In this document: in pieces, positions 24,426-37,500 of the stretch | Numbering within the stretch: the stretch's first letter is position 1 | Layout of the letters: the number at the start of each line of letters is the position of its first letter | Assembly: GCF_020740795.1 (NCBI RefSeq) | Contig: NC_067285.1 | Coordinates: 21,906,241 to 21,970,240, forward strand | Origin: Apus apus | Lineage: Eukaryota; Chordata; Aves; Apodiformes; Apodidae | DNA: 64,000 nucleotides | Direction: 5' to 3' | Notes under the pieces: model-generated | What the model was told of the DNA's origin: nothing | Database searches by the model: none | The model's input: only the letters and a program-made list of their open reading frames with translations | Program-made: the position numbers and the translations under genes

Positions 24426-27400
24426 CTTTCAGAAAAAAGAGTATACATCTGCTACATGACTGAAAAAGTCTCTATTATAGAGTGGTAATCACTAAAAACA
24501 TAACACAGCAACTTAGCTTAAAGGAGAATATGGATTTTAGCCAAGAAAGGAAAAACCATACTAACCATTTGCCAAATATTTGCAAACTGCATTTTAAAGC
24601 CTACTTCAATGAAAGCTCTACTGGACCTTTGGACAAAGCTGATGTCTAAGACTGAACTAACAATATATTAAGATATCTCAGACAAGGGTAGGCAGCTCTC
24701 CTGGTGTTGGCATTACCTTGCAAACTCCTAAATGGATACCGACACAATTTTTCTCTGACTATACCGGAGCTAGCTCACTACCAGACACACACACACGGAG
24801 TACTGTGTGTCCAAATTGATTAACTGTCTGTTAAAGGATTTCTAAATTGTGATTTATGGCTTATACTATTACAGGGCTCTCCAAGCTCATATTTTCAACA
24901 GGACATAATTTTACATTTATGAGACAACCAGTGTGTATTAACGAGTTATTTGGTACAGCCAAATGCCCTCTAGCTTGCTAGCATCCTCCATCAGGAGTCT
25001 GGAATTACAATACTCTGAGTCCCTCATATCAGATCTATTTTTTTGTCTAAAAGGAAAAAAAAGAACAGAACCTTTAATGGTTATCAGAAATCTTTCTTAA
25101 CCACCTGATGATGACCATCAGTAGTTCTGCTGATAACTCAGAACCAGTTTTCCTCTCTTTCAAAGGACGTCAACTTTACTCAGTCCTAAAGACTGAGACT
25201 TTGACTTTGCTTTGACATACTCATACATACAGTGCACCTGTAAAGGAAATACATTTAATTCAGATTTGCAAACCCAGGAGAAAGCTCTCTGCAGACTTAT
25301 TTGGCTATCTAAGCCAGCCGAAGGAAAAATTTGCCTGAAGGAACATGTCAGCAGTGTGGTGAACAAGGGCTGCTTGTTTATCAGATGAATTTCCAGCCTT
25401 TTTCTAGTTTAATCCCTGACAAATACTCCATAGGTTAACTTCAGTTTGTAAAACAGGTTCTGACTATGATGGTTCATCATTAATCCATTTAGAAAGATTT
25501 CTGGCTGTATGTCAGAGCTCAGAACATTCAGTACGTAATTGGACTTTCCTTTTCCAAAAGTTTGGTGCTTATTGGACAAGAAAACAGTCATTAAAGGTCA
25601 CTTTCATGAGAATGAGGAAAAAAACTCAAATCTTGTATAACTCATGGTTATATAATAATTCTGTGGCTGAAAACATAGCGGTGATTTGCTGTTTTTGTTG
25701 CCACATGACAGATGCCAATCCAGCTGCTCTGTTCTCCCTTCAAGCATAGCCTCCCCTCCTCCAATGCCACCAGGAGGAGATGAGACAAACAGAGGTGCTG
25801 AATATTGTAGGAAAATAATCTGCTGTGGGCCAGATACTTTGGTCCTGCAAGTCTGTATAGCACTATATAAATAAGAGGTATCTAGATACTGCCTTTGTAA
25901 GAGCAGCACAAAGTTGCAGAAGCAGCTCTGACTTCTCTTACTCCTTTCTGTATATAAAAGGAAATGAGGAAAGAGTCAAAAATGGGAAGAGAGAATATAG
26001 GAAGAGTCATGTTTCAGACCAAGAAAGGATGGGAACAGAATACAGCTCTGTTGACCTGAGCAGTTAGTCCCACTGTCCCTGTCACACTGCTACACAAGCA
26101 GCACAAGTTGAAATAATTCCTACAGCATACAGCTAAAGTCAGAAAAGCACCCTGAAAGTGCTTGAGTGAACAGTAGAATTAGGCCCAACAAGTTGTGAAA
26201 AGGAACAAATCCTGAATCACTGCTTGTCAGTTATCCCAGCCTGCCTCACCCTACATTGCTTAATATGGCCTCAGGATTCTGGCAAGGAAAATTAAATTTA
26301 AAAAAAAAAAAAAAATCACACCTTCCCTTACTAACTATGAGTATTTCAGCATACCAAAATCCCAGGTATAACCTTTTGTACTTTATTCTGTATATTAGAA
26401 AATGTATTTGTAAATGACAAAATCTGTCTTTACAACACTCCGTGGAGTGAGTAAACTGGGACATTAAATCTTTGTCTAAGCAATTTAATTTTGTCATATA
26501 TTCACACTGGCTTATTACCGCAGAAGTACAGGCAAGTGCTGAGCTGAGAACATTGGTTTGCCATTGTCTGAATGGTCACAAAGTGCTGAGTTTTGCACAA
26601 AATAACATTTTACTTCCAAGTTTCTCAGAAGATCCAAGTTGTTTGGACAGGTTTGCTATTCTAGGGTTGCTTACAAATGCTGAACTCTAGAAGATGTGCT
26701 TGTTATTACAGGAATGATCCTAAGTGCTAGAGAGTTGTTTGGGTTTTTTGTTGGTGCTTGGTTTTGTTGGGGTTGGGTTTTTTTTGTTGACTTTGTTTTG
26801 TTTTGTTGTTGTTGGTTGGGCTGGTTTTTTTGCATGGTACCATTGTACTGAAAAAACCCCAACAATTAATTTCATCCCCCATGCGTCCATTAAAGCTAGT
26901 GCCTTAATTAATTCTCTATTTCGTTTCCTCACTTTCTTGAGGCAAACTTAAGAGCTGTAAGCCAAAGTTATGACATTTCCATGTAATCTGCTAGACAGGA
27001 TAAAAGAGTGGAATTACAACAATTACATGTTAAGTCTTTAATGAACATTTTCTTAACCTATATACAACTAACTACACAAAAATCCTGGAGTATTCTTCTG
27101 ATTAAGAAATCTGTCAGTTGTCTCTCAACTGCAGGTAAATTCTGCTCTAATTTGCATTGTCTAAACAAAGTAGTTGCTCTTAATTAAATTCCTGTAGTAT
27201 CCTGAGGAACCGTAATTTGCTACTCAATTAAAACTGCTGAACATTATAGATCAGATACAAATTATTGTCTTATTACTTTATGGAACGGCTCTTATCCTAA
27301 AAAAAAATGGAAAATGCAGCACTTCACACCCTTTTATGCACAAGGAGCACAAACTTTGTCTTCCTAATTTTTAACATCCTCCAAATACATGAGAAATAAA

Positions 27401-27825
27401 ATATGAATATACAGATGAGAAGCTACATCCAAATAAAATGAGAAATAGAAAGGAATATACAAAGAAGTAGCTACATTTTTTATCTTATGAATACAGGAGA
27501 TAGTAATAGAGGTGATACTTTTTACAAGAACTGTGTGCTCTGCCCTAAGGCATTTCAATGTAAATCGGGCATTTAAATTCCCAAAATGCATATAAAAATA
27601 TCACCTTTAAAAAGGAAAAAAGTGGCTGTAGAATAATTTACCTCAAAGATAATTACATTAAGCAGTAAAGTTAGAGCTGACATAAAAGAAGCAGAGCATT
27701 GCCATGGCAGAGTTCTTGAAATTCCTTTATAAAATTTCAAAATAGTTTATTAAAGAGGATTTGAAATTATTGCTTCATAATGGACAGATATATGCCTGTG
27801 AAGAAGCCCTGCCTTATGCATCAAC
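24426..27825. other. Non-coding AT-rich DNA, no gene seen
   Basis: The stretch contains an A16 run (26300-26315) and the G/T-rich tract listed separately. A segment near 25840-25885 (GTATAGCACTATATAAATAA) faintly resembles a MIR tail but is too short to call. No exon or RNA gene was recognised. Confidence 0.55.
26735..26831. repeat. G/T-rich low-complexity tract
   Basis: Runs of two to four G alternate with T runs over about 97 bases (for example GGGTTTTTTG and TTGGGGTTGGG). The complementary strand resembles the A/C-rich tract at 50843-50918. The spaced G-runs could allow two-tetrad quadruplexes. No coding role is seen. Confidence 0.8.
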
Positions 27826-28000
27826 CCATGGTGGTGTGGTACTGGAATGGGCTGCCCAGGAAGTTTTTAAGGCCAGGTTGGATGAGGTTTTGTGCAACCT
27901 GGTTTAGTGGTAGGGTTCCCTGCTCACGGCAGGGGGGTTGGAACTAGATGATCTTTAAGGTCCCTTCCAACCTTAACAATTCTATGATTCTGTGATTCTT
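27826..28000 (+). mobile_element. CR1 LINE, short 3' end
   Basis: The copy begins near GGTGGTGTGGTACTGGAATG (compare the GTGAGGCACTGGAACAGG block), continues with GGGCTGCCCAGG, AAGGCCAGGTTGGATG, GTGCAACCTGGT and TTGGAACTAGATGATCTTTA, and ends ATTCTATGATTCTGTGATTC. A short internal deletion removes the usual segment between GCCCAGG and AAGGCCAGG. Only about 175 bp of the CR1 3' terminus remain. Its good preservation suggests it is younger than the 32-34 kb fragments. Confidence 0.95.
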
Positions 28001-31000
28001 GGGTAAGTCTGACCTTTAAACAGCTGCCCTAGGACACTCCCACTCTCATTATTGTGTAACACCAAGAAAAGTTCTGTAGATTAATAGCAGGTTGAACTGC
28101 AGCTGTGCAACCTGTCTGACAGCCCCATCTTGCTGTAACTGTCCATACCTTGGGAAATGTAGGGATAACACTGGGTACTGTGGATGGTGATACAGCATTG
28201 GTCAGTATGCTGGGGACTGTAAAGGTTCTGCCTGTGCTGGTGGCAGTCTCTGCTTTTAAATTCATATGGCATCTCATTTAATTTCAGCCTGTGGAGCAAC
28301 TTCTGAGGTCAGGCTCTGTACTCCTATTAGTACCTACTGTCCAGGGCCATGTCCCTCATTTTGGTGTAGTGAACCTGATAGAGTGTACTCTCTGTGGCAG
28401 AGGAAAATATGCCCCTGTTTTTACAATCCCGTGCACTACAACTAGGTCAGTGAATCATACTGGTGACTCACTGTGGTGTTTGTTGATTATAAGCACTTTG
28501 GTGCATGCCTGTTCTTCAAAAACATTGCTGCAGAGGCTAGGACTTCAGGAAACATGTTTATAGGAATGTTGTTAGCTTTGAATTGGAAATAGGATTTTGA
28601 ATTAACTGAAATCCGTAGAAAAGCAGATTAATCCCTGTCAACTCATACTCTGTCTCTATTGACCAATGTCCAAGAGAGGAAAACAGGTTACCAGTTCAAC
28701 CTCACAATCTTCAGTTGGCAAGGATTTGCATCATTACTTTAACAGGACATGGTATTACCCTGCTGTAAGATAGTGTACCATACCCTGTATCAATCAGGAG
28801 TCTGATAATGAGCACAGGGAACAAAATTCTCACCCCAAATGCTTTAAAAAAAGATTTTGCTTAAATTAATGACATTTTCAAAATACAGTATTTTGTGGAT
28901 CCTATCTGAATCCATGCATCAAGACTTTTTCCAATAATCAGGAAGGTAAAAAATAAACAACTAAAATTCTTCACTGCTCCAACACACAAAGGAACCTTGA
29001 AGTAATATAGCAACAGCAGAAAGTCATGCCACAAAATTGTGAAATTTGGCATTACTGACAAACAGGAGAGTGGCTTGCTGCTCCCCCATAGTTAGCTCAT
29101 AGAAGCATCCAGAGCCAGGCAAGGAGATCGAGTCACTACACAGATTCCTTTGGGCCTGTTTTGTGATCTGTTTATGTAACAGCTCAGATATTTCCATGAT
29201 TTTACTAAATATGACCAGAGCCTTGGAGCCAGCATGAATTAAGAATTTTTGGGTTTTTTCTTTCTTTATTGTAAACTTCATAATATCTAAAATTAAAATC
29301 TGATTTTTTCCCCTTCTCCTGTTCCCTGGGTCTGTGCTGCTGCAGGGGAGGTGGGGGTGCAATATAGCTGGGCAGCTGATTTTGCAAATTCTTCAAATTC
29401 CATGTATTCAGCCTCAGGAGAAATGAGTGACTTGCATGACTTTGTTATGATGGATTTAATTGATTCATTTACTCCTTTCCCAGGAATATAGTGCCTTCTA
29501 ACTGGGTTTGGGAGCAGTATCTGACTTCCTTACACAAGTAAGAACTGTGACATTTTTGGAAGGTGAAGAACAAAAAAAGGCAACCTAAGCAATGTGGTGA
29601 ATTGAAACCAAACTTTGCAGAATAGTTCTTATCTGCCAGCTGCAGTCCTGACTGCTGTTCTCAAGCTCTGCTAGTCAAATCCTTGGACTTTCAAACTTGT
29701 GACAGACACATCACTTCCCTTACAAACCACTTCCACTTACTAACAACAGGAAATTGTCTCTGGAAGAGACACATGATTTGCTTGGAGTGACAGCTTTGGC
29801 AGCTTGTAGGAAGGAACACGTCCTCTTAGACCTCAGAGCTCTTCAATCTAGTGCTCAGTCATGCTGGTTCTTCTCTGTTTTGACTACCTCTGTCTCCTTC
29901 CCACTGCAAATAACCAGCACTAAGATATGTCCATCATTTTAACATTCACTTGTGGAAAGAAAACAAAAAAGTCCTCCAAACCATTAAGATGCAACATAGA
30001 TACCAATGTTCCTTTGGAGCTGCACGGAGCTTGCCTGCATGAGCCAGTACCAGGTTTTTCAGTAGCATGTCCTCTACTACACTGTTATTAAGGGGCTACT
30101 GCATCATGAACACATCTATGCACCAGGTCTGTGTTGCAACGTCTGCAGAATTCTTCTAACACACTGATGTCAGAACTACTGATGAGCAATAGTGCCTGGA
30201 TAGTAGTTTGGATGAGAAAACTTAAGTCAAGCAAATTTGGCACACCCGCTTGGTTAGTGTAACAGACTTGCACATGGGAGGAGACATTGTCCCTTAAAGG
30301 ACATGTTCCCTAAGCTCTAGTCCAAAGCTCTGTACTAACAGTGAAATAATAAAGCAATTAGAAGCACCACCTACAATGCCACTAATGGCCCAATGTTACA
30401 TCTGACAGCTGCGTTTCTATTACAATAGCTTGTTTTTATTGGCTGGGTTATCTTGGCCAAGGTCTGATTCAAACCATATGGAAAGGAAGAAGTCTAAAAA
30501 CTCTGTAATGCTTCCAGGTCCTGGTAAAAAAATGTTCTCAGGGGATGGGGAGGGGGTTCAAATGCATAGTGATTTGACATATTCCTCCCCATTTCTGTGA
30601 AAAGAAGTGACAGTCTGTGACTAAGGAGATAAAGAAATGAAACAAAATACAAAGAAATGGAGAATGTCCACTGTGAAAAGATGTTGGGGCAGTATGTGGA
30701 AATAAGTCATTGATAACCTCAAAATAAAGGATGGCTGGAAAGCAACAAGTGGGTTTTTGAAAAGGAGCTATGAATAAAAAACGTGAAATGGACAAGAACA
30801 TATGACAAAAAAATCTTATCCATCCTTCAGTGAGCTGTTTCATTCTCACCTCCTGTTTCTGCTTGGATGTCATGGCTGCAAGAGCAAATATAGAAGAATA
30901 CAACAAAATTTCCCCCAAAACAAACCCTCAGCGCTATGTAGGCTGCTCACTGCATTGTAGCCACTCTACAATAAATTACTCTGTCTGGCTGCCCTACTGT

Positions 31001-32039
31001 CAGTGACAGTGCTGGCCTGTCTCCATTTGTTGCAGCATTAGCAGCTTGACTCCATGGTATTTATGTTCAGGAGTTTTGACAACTTTATCCTCTAGATTGG
31101 CATGGCTGTGTAGGCAAGCTGCTAAAAATAAATTGTTTCTACTATACTATGATCAATAGCTGATAAACAAGCATTGGAGGATAAATTCCTATAACTGCTA
31201 GGGTTACACAGTATATGATGAAGCATAAACACTGGATTTTTTTTTTTTTAATTAAAATACTTTAAATACATAAACCCTGGTTCAGAAATGCATTTAAACA
31301 GATTTTTCAGTTTAAATACATGTGACTTACAGGCAGGTCTGAAAAGGCATGATTTCTTGAACCAGGACAATATGCATTTTAATTACATGGTGCATTCATA
31401 CCATACTGGATTTATTATAATGTAATCTCCAATTTAAGATGATATTTAATTTTGGAAGAGCAGAGATGAAAACAAGAAATTATTAGCATTCATGTTGTTA
31501 TGCTGCTCCACAGTCCTCCTGCCCCTGCAGTCCCTGCATCATATACTCAAGGGATCTTCCCCAGTCTTACTCATAGCCCCACAAAACTGCTTCCCCTCCT
31601 GATCCCTCCAGAGTCCACAGAGCTGGCTAATCCAAATCTTTGTGCCACATTGCAGCTCCCTAGAGCTCTAGATGGAGATTATGCTACAAGAGAAGGGGCA
31701 ATGCAAGAGAGCTCCCCAGACTATGTTGTAAGAACCAAATAATGTCAGGCTATTTATATCCCCCATTATTGTCTCCAATTGGGATTATAAAATCTACATC
31801 TTCACAGAACTGGGAACAGGCTAAGCAAACAGGACAGTTTTCTCCTAATGCTCTACCAACCTCTGTCTATTTTCAGTTTCATCCTGTGTGGCTGCTAAGT
31901 ATTTAGCATTACTTGCCTAGTCATGTAATTATAAACTGCACAAGTGGCTTCAGCTAATATACTGTGCTGCTGGAGTAGCATCTGTTCTCAAGTATATCTC
32001 GTTTTGCTTCATTCCTGAAATCCATTCTTCTCCCAAGTA
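28001..32039. other. Non-coding AT-rich DNA, no gene seen
   Basis: A T13 run lies at 31237-31249. Short frames occur on both strands, but none shows a known domain or splice context. The segment about 31500-31640 is C/T-rich on the + strand and unassigned. Confidence 0.55.
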
Positions 32040-33130
32040 AGCATAAAGCCTGATAACAAGAGCCAATGCAGCTTTGTCAAGAAAAAATCATGTCAAGCTA
32101 TGTTTCCATCCTGGTGCAGGAGATCAACTGATGTTCTCAGAAGTAATATCTATTTTCAGCACAAGCCCCTAAGACATTCTCATAAGTAAACTAGTGAAAT
32201 ACACAGATGGACACGGCTATGGGGTGGTCCTACTATAGGAAAAAGCACACATACAGTAGTCATCTGTGTTTTGCTGGCAACTGGAGAACCAGTTATGTCA
32301 GGTCCCACAGGCCTGGTACTAGCCAGTGTTTCCAGTAACAACTTAAATGACATATTGGAGATTAGTTACAATATGTCACAGTGCGTAACTGCAGGGAATT
32401 GCAAGCACTCTGCAGAGCAGGACAAAATTTCAGAGTTATTATGATTAGGATAAGAGAAAGTTTGAATGCAGCAAGATGAAATTCAAGAAAGAGAAGTGCA
32501 AACTGCCACCCTCGAGAAGGAAAAATGAAAGCACACAAATTCAAAATGAAGAATAATTGCTTACTAGCAAAACAGCAGTGAAGCATTTGTGCAAAAAGTC
32601 ACACACTGAATAAGGATGAATCATGTGATGGCTGCAAACAAGAGAAATCTTAGCTTTTTCTAAATTATCGATTTTGTTGTGGATTAGAGAATGGAGGTGA
32701 AAATCCAGTCTTTCTCAGTGCTGGTAAAGAGGAAAATGTTATTGCTTTAAAGACAAAGAAAATAAAGATGTAGGCACACTGGACAAAGTCCAGAGAAAGG
32801 CATCATGAATGATAACTCAACTAGAAAACATGCCCTAAAATGAAAATTTGAAGAAATTGGAGTGATAGAGTCTGGAAAAGAGACAACTATGAAGGACCAT
32901 GAGAAAAAAACAAAGGTCAAAGGTTTCTAGTATATGAAAGGATTTTATAAAATAATAGTGATGAGCTGTTCTCCCTCTTTAGTGATAGGAAAACAAGAAG
33001 TATAATCTGCACAAATTGAGGATTAGTACTAATGTTGCAATACTATGGAAAAAGCTCTTGAAGAAATCAGCTGGGGAGGTTATAAGTCCTGTTCACCAGA
33101 GATTTGAACACAAATGTGTCTCAGGAATTT
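32040..33130 (+). mobile_element. Decayed CR1 LINE fragment, RT region to C-terminus
   Basis: Several diverged blocks occur in CR1 ORF2 order. GGTCCCACAGGCCTGGTACT (32300-32319) corresponds to the VPQG-S-VLGP motif of the reverse transcriptase with a frameshift after Val-Pro-Gln. Around 32460-32510, AAGATGAAATTCAAGAAAG and GTGCAAACTGC match the block before the cysteine-containing region. GGACAAAGTCCAGAGAAAGG (32782-32801) precedes the TCTGGAAAAGAGACAA (32871-32886), AGTGATAGGAAAACAAG (32981-32997) and ATTTGAACAC blocks. Stops and indels break every frame, so this is an old, dead copy. The boundaries are approximate. Confidence 0.7.
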
Positions 33131-34079
33131 ATAACTCTTTACAACTGTTTATATCTGTTTATAACAAATGCTTCCTTAGCAAGGTTACATGACCTTTGAA
33201 AGTTCCGTTTCATTTTTCACGTTTCTAGAATAATTTAAATCATAAAGGAAAATACAAACACACAAGTATGATGACTTCCCTAAGCTGAGACAGACTAGAG
33301 TCAAGAGAGAACACATCATGAGACTTTAAATTCTCTGCTGTAAGCAGTACCCCACCGTGTACACAACACTAAGCACTGAGAAAACTGATACGCATTCCCA
33401 AAACTCAGGGAAATTCCCAGCTTCCTCCTCCTTTTTATACTCTATACATTAAGTGTGAAGACTGGCAACTTCATGTTACTGATCATCAGATGAACTGTGG
33501 AACAGTTATGGCAGTAATTCTGAATAGTCTTACATTTTTATAGGGATTATGGATAAAGAATATGAGGCTGACATCGTGTGCAAAGGACATCTGTTTCTTT
33601 GTGGCACTTGTAGATCTATGAAAGAAAATGTGACTCTTCTCTGTCAATATTTGTAACTCAGTCTGTCCACTGTGAAAAGATAAGCCATCACAGCAGTGAC
33701 AACCTAGAGCCACAACTGAATTCCACTTCAGGCATTCCTTTTCTCAGTCATTGGTAGCACTGCCTCTGCAGGCTGGCCTGTAAGATAGACAAGCGGCAGA
33801 TTTCTTATCCTGGCACACTAAATATTCTTCAGAGCAAACCAGAGGAACCTGTTTTTTTGGTTTTTGTTTTAACTGCCATAGAGTTGATATGGGTTGGGGT
33901 TTCACTGGGTAGGGCTTTAAAAACTAGTGGGCTGTTCAATATTTTCAAAACAACAAGAAGAGTGAAATAGAGATTACCTTTTTTGAATGTGCAGGTCTCA
34001 AATACTGGTGAAGATCAATTCAGAATTTATGGCAATTTTGAATAAGTAGAAAAACGATTTTAAAAAAAAAGAATATAAA
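33131..34079. other. Non-coding spacer between two old CR1 fragments
   Basis: No gene is seen. A short T/G-rich stretch lies at about 33851-33875. The sequence between the two decayed LINE fragments shows no clear CR1 similarity, so it is either unique DNA or too diverged to recognise. Confidence 0.5.
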
Positions 34080-34560
34080 TCTCTTCTGGCAAATAAAAGA
34101 AAATGAGCTTCAACAGGACAACACTAGCTGGGATACTACTGTCCCAGCAGCAGTTCTGCAGGAATAGATCTCAGGGTTCTAATTGTTCACAGGCTGAAGA
34201 TGAGTCAATAACATCATGCTGCTGTGAAAAATGCAGGCATTGTAATGAAGTGTCTACGTTGGAGTATGGCCTGTATAGCACATGAAATAATCCTCATTCT
34301 CTATCTATTTAGGCAATCATAACTTCAGCTGAAACACGGGGTGCAGTTCTAGGTGCCCAAGAAGGACATGGAGACCAACTAAGGCATTCAGAGGTGCAGG
34401 AAATACTGCTTGTAAGCAGAGATCAGACACACCGCATCAGTCACAGAAGAAGGCAGGAGAGGGGATGTCACAGTAGTCTAAAACTAAATGAGAGTCTAGA
34501 AATAAAATGTTTAAAAGCCTGTGATAGACAGGACAAGAACTAATGTATTTCAGTTGCAGT
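34080..34560 (+). mobile_element. Decayed CR1/L3-like LINE fragment
   Basis: CAGGCTGAAGATGAGTCAAT (34190-34209), then ATCATGCTGCTGTGAAAAAT and GGGGTGCAGTTCTAGGTGCC (34339-34358) with AAGAAGGACATGGAG (34361-34375), follow the order of the post-RT part of CR1/L3 ORF2. There, conserved stretches encode Leu-Asn-Met-Ser-x-x-Asn-like and Tyr-x-Val-Gln-Phe-Trp-like segments. GTCTAGAAATAAAATG and CAGGACAAGAACTAATG may continue the element. All frames are interrupted. It overlaps in element coordinates with the fragment 1 kb upstream, so it is probably a separate insertion. Confidence 0.55.
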
Positions 34561-37500
34561 GATTGTATTCCAAGTTTTCATTAGATTAATGAAGAGCATA
34601 CACTGTCTTTTATCACAGGTGTTTTTAAAGCAAGTGAAAAAATGTCATCTAGTGACCCTGCTTTTGGACAGAGGGGTGAACCTAAGGTTCCTTCAAATAT
34701 GATCTTTTTAATAATTTAATGAAAGAAAGAGTAACACAGGACATTGTACTGTAGATGGCTCATTTCTGAGCTTAATACTATAAAAGAAAACAAATATAAA
34801 AAAAGTGATGTCCAACCCTTTGCCTTTTGGATTACTTCCTCTCACAAGACCACGCGGATGTGAATGTTACCAATTCCTGTTGTGTTATTAAGAAACAAAA
34901 ATAAGAACTTGGTAAAAAAGAACCTCAAGTAAATAATCCTCTTCCTCTTTAATCTTTGACACAAGTTCCTTTTGTCCAACAGAAGCCATAATTTCTCTGG
35001 TTTATGCCTATTATGGAAATGGAGAAGTATTTGACACACTAACTGCAAATCTTTCTAACAAATTTTATTCCTTCCAGAAATTAATTCCTTGTCTAACATT
35101 GTAATCCATTATGCAGCCCAAAGCCTCTCTGAGACACTGCCTTCAGATACCTAGGAATGAGCTAATCTTTTTTAATTTGCTAGGACTGCAGGTTTATCTG
35201 ATTTCCATATGCCTCAGTCCCTATTTCCTGGGAATACTGCAAGCTTAAAACCATGACTGTCAAAGAAAAGTCATTAAACAGAGACATCACAATATACTTA
35301 AAACAGTCTTTTCCTTGCCAATACATCAAAAAATAGGGAATGTAGAAAATATATTGGCTGGAATACATCAGCTATTCCTATTACACACAACTTTTAAAAT
35401 TAACAATACAGCAGCAGCATTTTACGTCAGTTTTATTTAGAAGATGCTGACCGGGGATTCAAAATAGGAAAAAAATCAAGTATATATAAATCTGATCCAG
35501 ACTCAGGGTTCAGGATACTGGGATCAAGGGGCTGAACCTCATTTACTGAATATAAACCTGCAAAGAGCAGCCTCCAGCAGAGAAGGAAGAAGAGACATTC
35601 CCACCATCTGCTAAGCAACCTGCTTTACACAGTGCAAGCACTACAGGCAGAAGAGCTTGGATCATGGACTGCAGTCCTGCAGCCAGGGTGCTTGGTTAGA
35701 CAAGAAAGACCACCAGCATAGACAGAGCTCCCTACTGCGTATAAAAATCTGTCTGAAAAAACAGTTACCCTTAATTCAATTTGCTGAAGACAGCTGTAAG
35801 ACACTAAATACAAGCGTGGTAATTAACAACTTTTGCATGCCTTTCTGCAAATAACCACTCTGAATGAACTTTCCTGTTTACCTCTTCAGATCAATCTAAG
35901 TTTGTTAACATACAAGAAATTTCAAACATACACTGTGTTCTTAAATGTAAGGATATTAATAGACAAATTGCTGAACGGGGATGATTTTCTAAACAGAGTA
36001 ATAAAACACAGAAAACCAGGGATGGTTACAGAGGACAGACCCAGCAACCTCAGTTCTGAAAATACTGCCAAGAACAATACTGGGGACGTTGACTCACAGA
36101 GAACTGTTTAAATTCCCAAGTAAACTACTGCACATCTGCATTGTATCCTGGAGAAAAGCCAGGATTGGGAGATTTTATCTTCTTTTGTGAAACTCCTTAA
36201 AATGACTCTTGGGTGAACTCAGGCAAAAACTGACCAGAGTTTAGAAAATACAGGACTCCATTAGCTAAAGTGGCTGAAATAAACTGAAGGCAGGTAACAT
36301 GGCAGCTTCAGACCAGTAGGCCATTTGTGCGTCTCAAGGTTCACTGTAACCCAAGTCTAAGCTCAAAACATATTTTTTTCAGTATATTGCCAGTATCTAA
36401 GAACAAAGGATGTTACCAGGTGGTTTATAATATTAACTGCAACTATGGCTACCACAAAAGCGCCATACTTTAGCCTACAGCAAGAAGTCTATTATGGCCC
36501 AGTAAAAGAGGAACTGCACCGTAAATGGGTTTGGTTGTAATGTTTACACTGAAGGCTTTTCCAGTTTGCAAATATTTCATGAGTCAGTTCTGATTTCTTC
36601 AGATGTAGTCATTGGGTCAGATGAACATAACATCAGATTTTCACAAATACCTGAGAACTATTTGGATGAAATCTCACAAATGATTGTGCTTCTATGTGTC
36701 ACAGTATTTGCAATGTTGGTTCAACAAATGCCATTTGTTCTCTTCAAAACATTTTTGTCCAGCATTCATATTGTTCTAATAATAAATTTACATTAAGCAG
36801 TGCCAGAATTGCACTCAAGATACTTCAAGTATCACACTACATTTAATACAGAAAAGACTTGTATAATCAATATTGAGCTTTTAAAACTACTAAAGAAAAC
36901 AACTTGACAGCCTTCTCCATATATTCATAATTTATTGGAGAACTATTTTCTTTCCTAAGTTAGGCTAAGTTTCTGAACACGTCCCTAGAATATGCAGCTT
37001 TGCCATGAATTGTATAAACACTTAACGGAAGAAACATCTCAAGCCAAATCTGAGAGGAGTACTACTTCCACGAGAGAACAAACCAATAATAACAGTTTAG
37101 TGCCACATCAATATCTGTAACCATATCAGTATGGGGGACGAAAGATGGAAAGTCCACAAAGCCAATTTTTTCCATTCCAAATAGTTTTTGTTCTACTACG
37201 TGATTATTTAACTTCTTTAGGATACTGAAATCAAAATTTTAACACATCAAATTAAATAATCTGCTTCACATTGATTCCTCATTCTACTGACACATTTGAA
37301 GAACTCTCAAATAACAGAAGCAAGATTTACCCTTGCAAAACCTGTATTCTTTCATCCTCTGAGAACCTTGTCTTCCAGTGTTCCCTCTGTCTCAGCTACA
37401 GTTTCAAATAACTTGGGAATAATGGAAAATTTTTTGGTATACAATACTGAGTTAACCTTGTAAAATTTTTCAAGAAAAGAGCAATACTTCTTACAAACTT

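Noticed and set aside
25785..25885. Second possible MIR tail
   Set aside because: Only a short GCACTATATAAATAA-like segment fits, which is common in AT-rich DNA.
30088..30273. 61-codon minus-strand frame
   Set aside because: No recognised domain, no splice sites and ordinary composition; consistent with chance.
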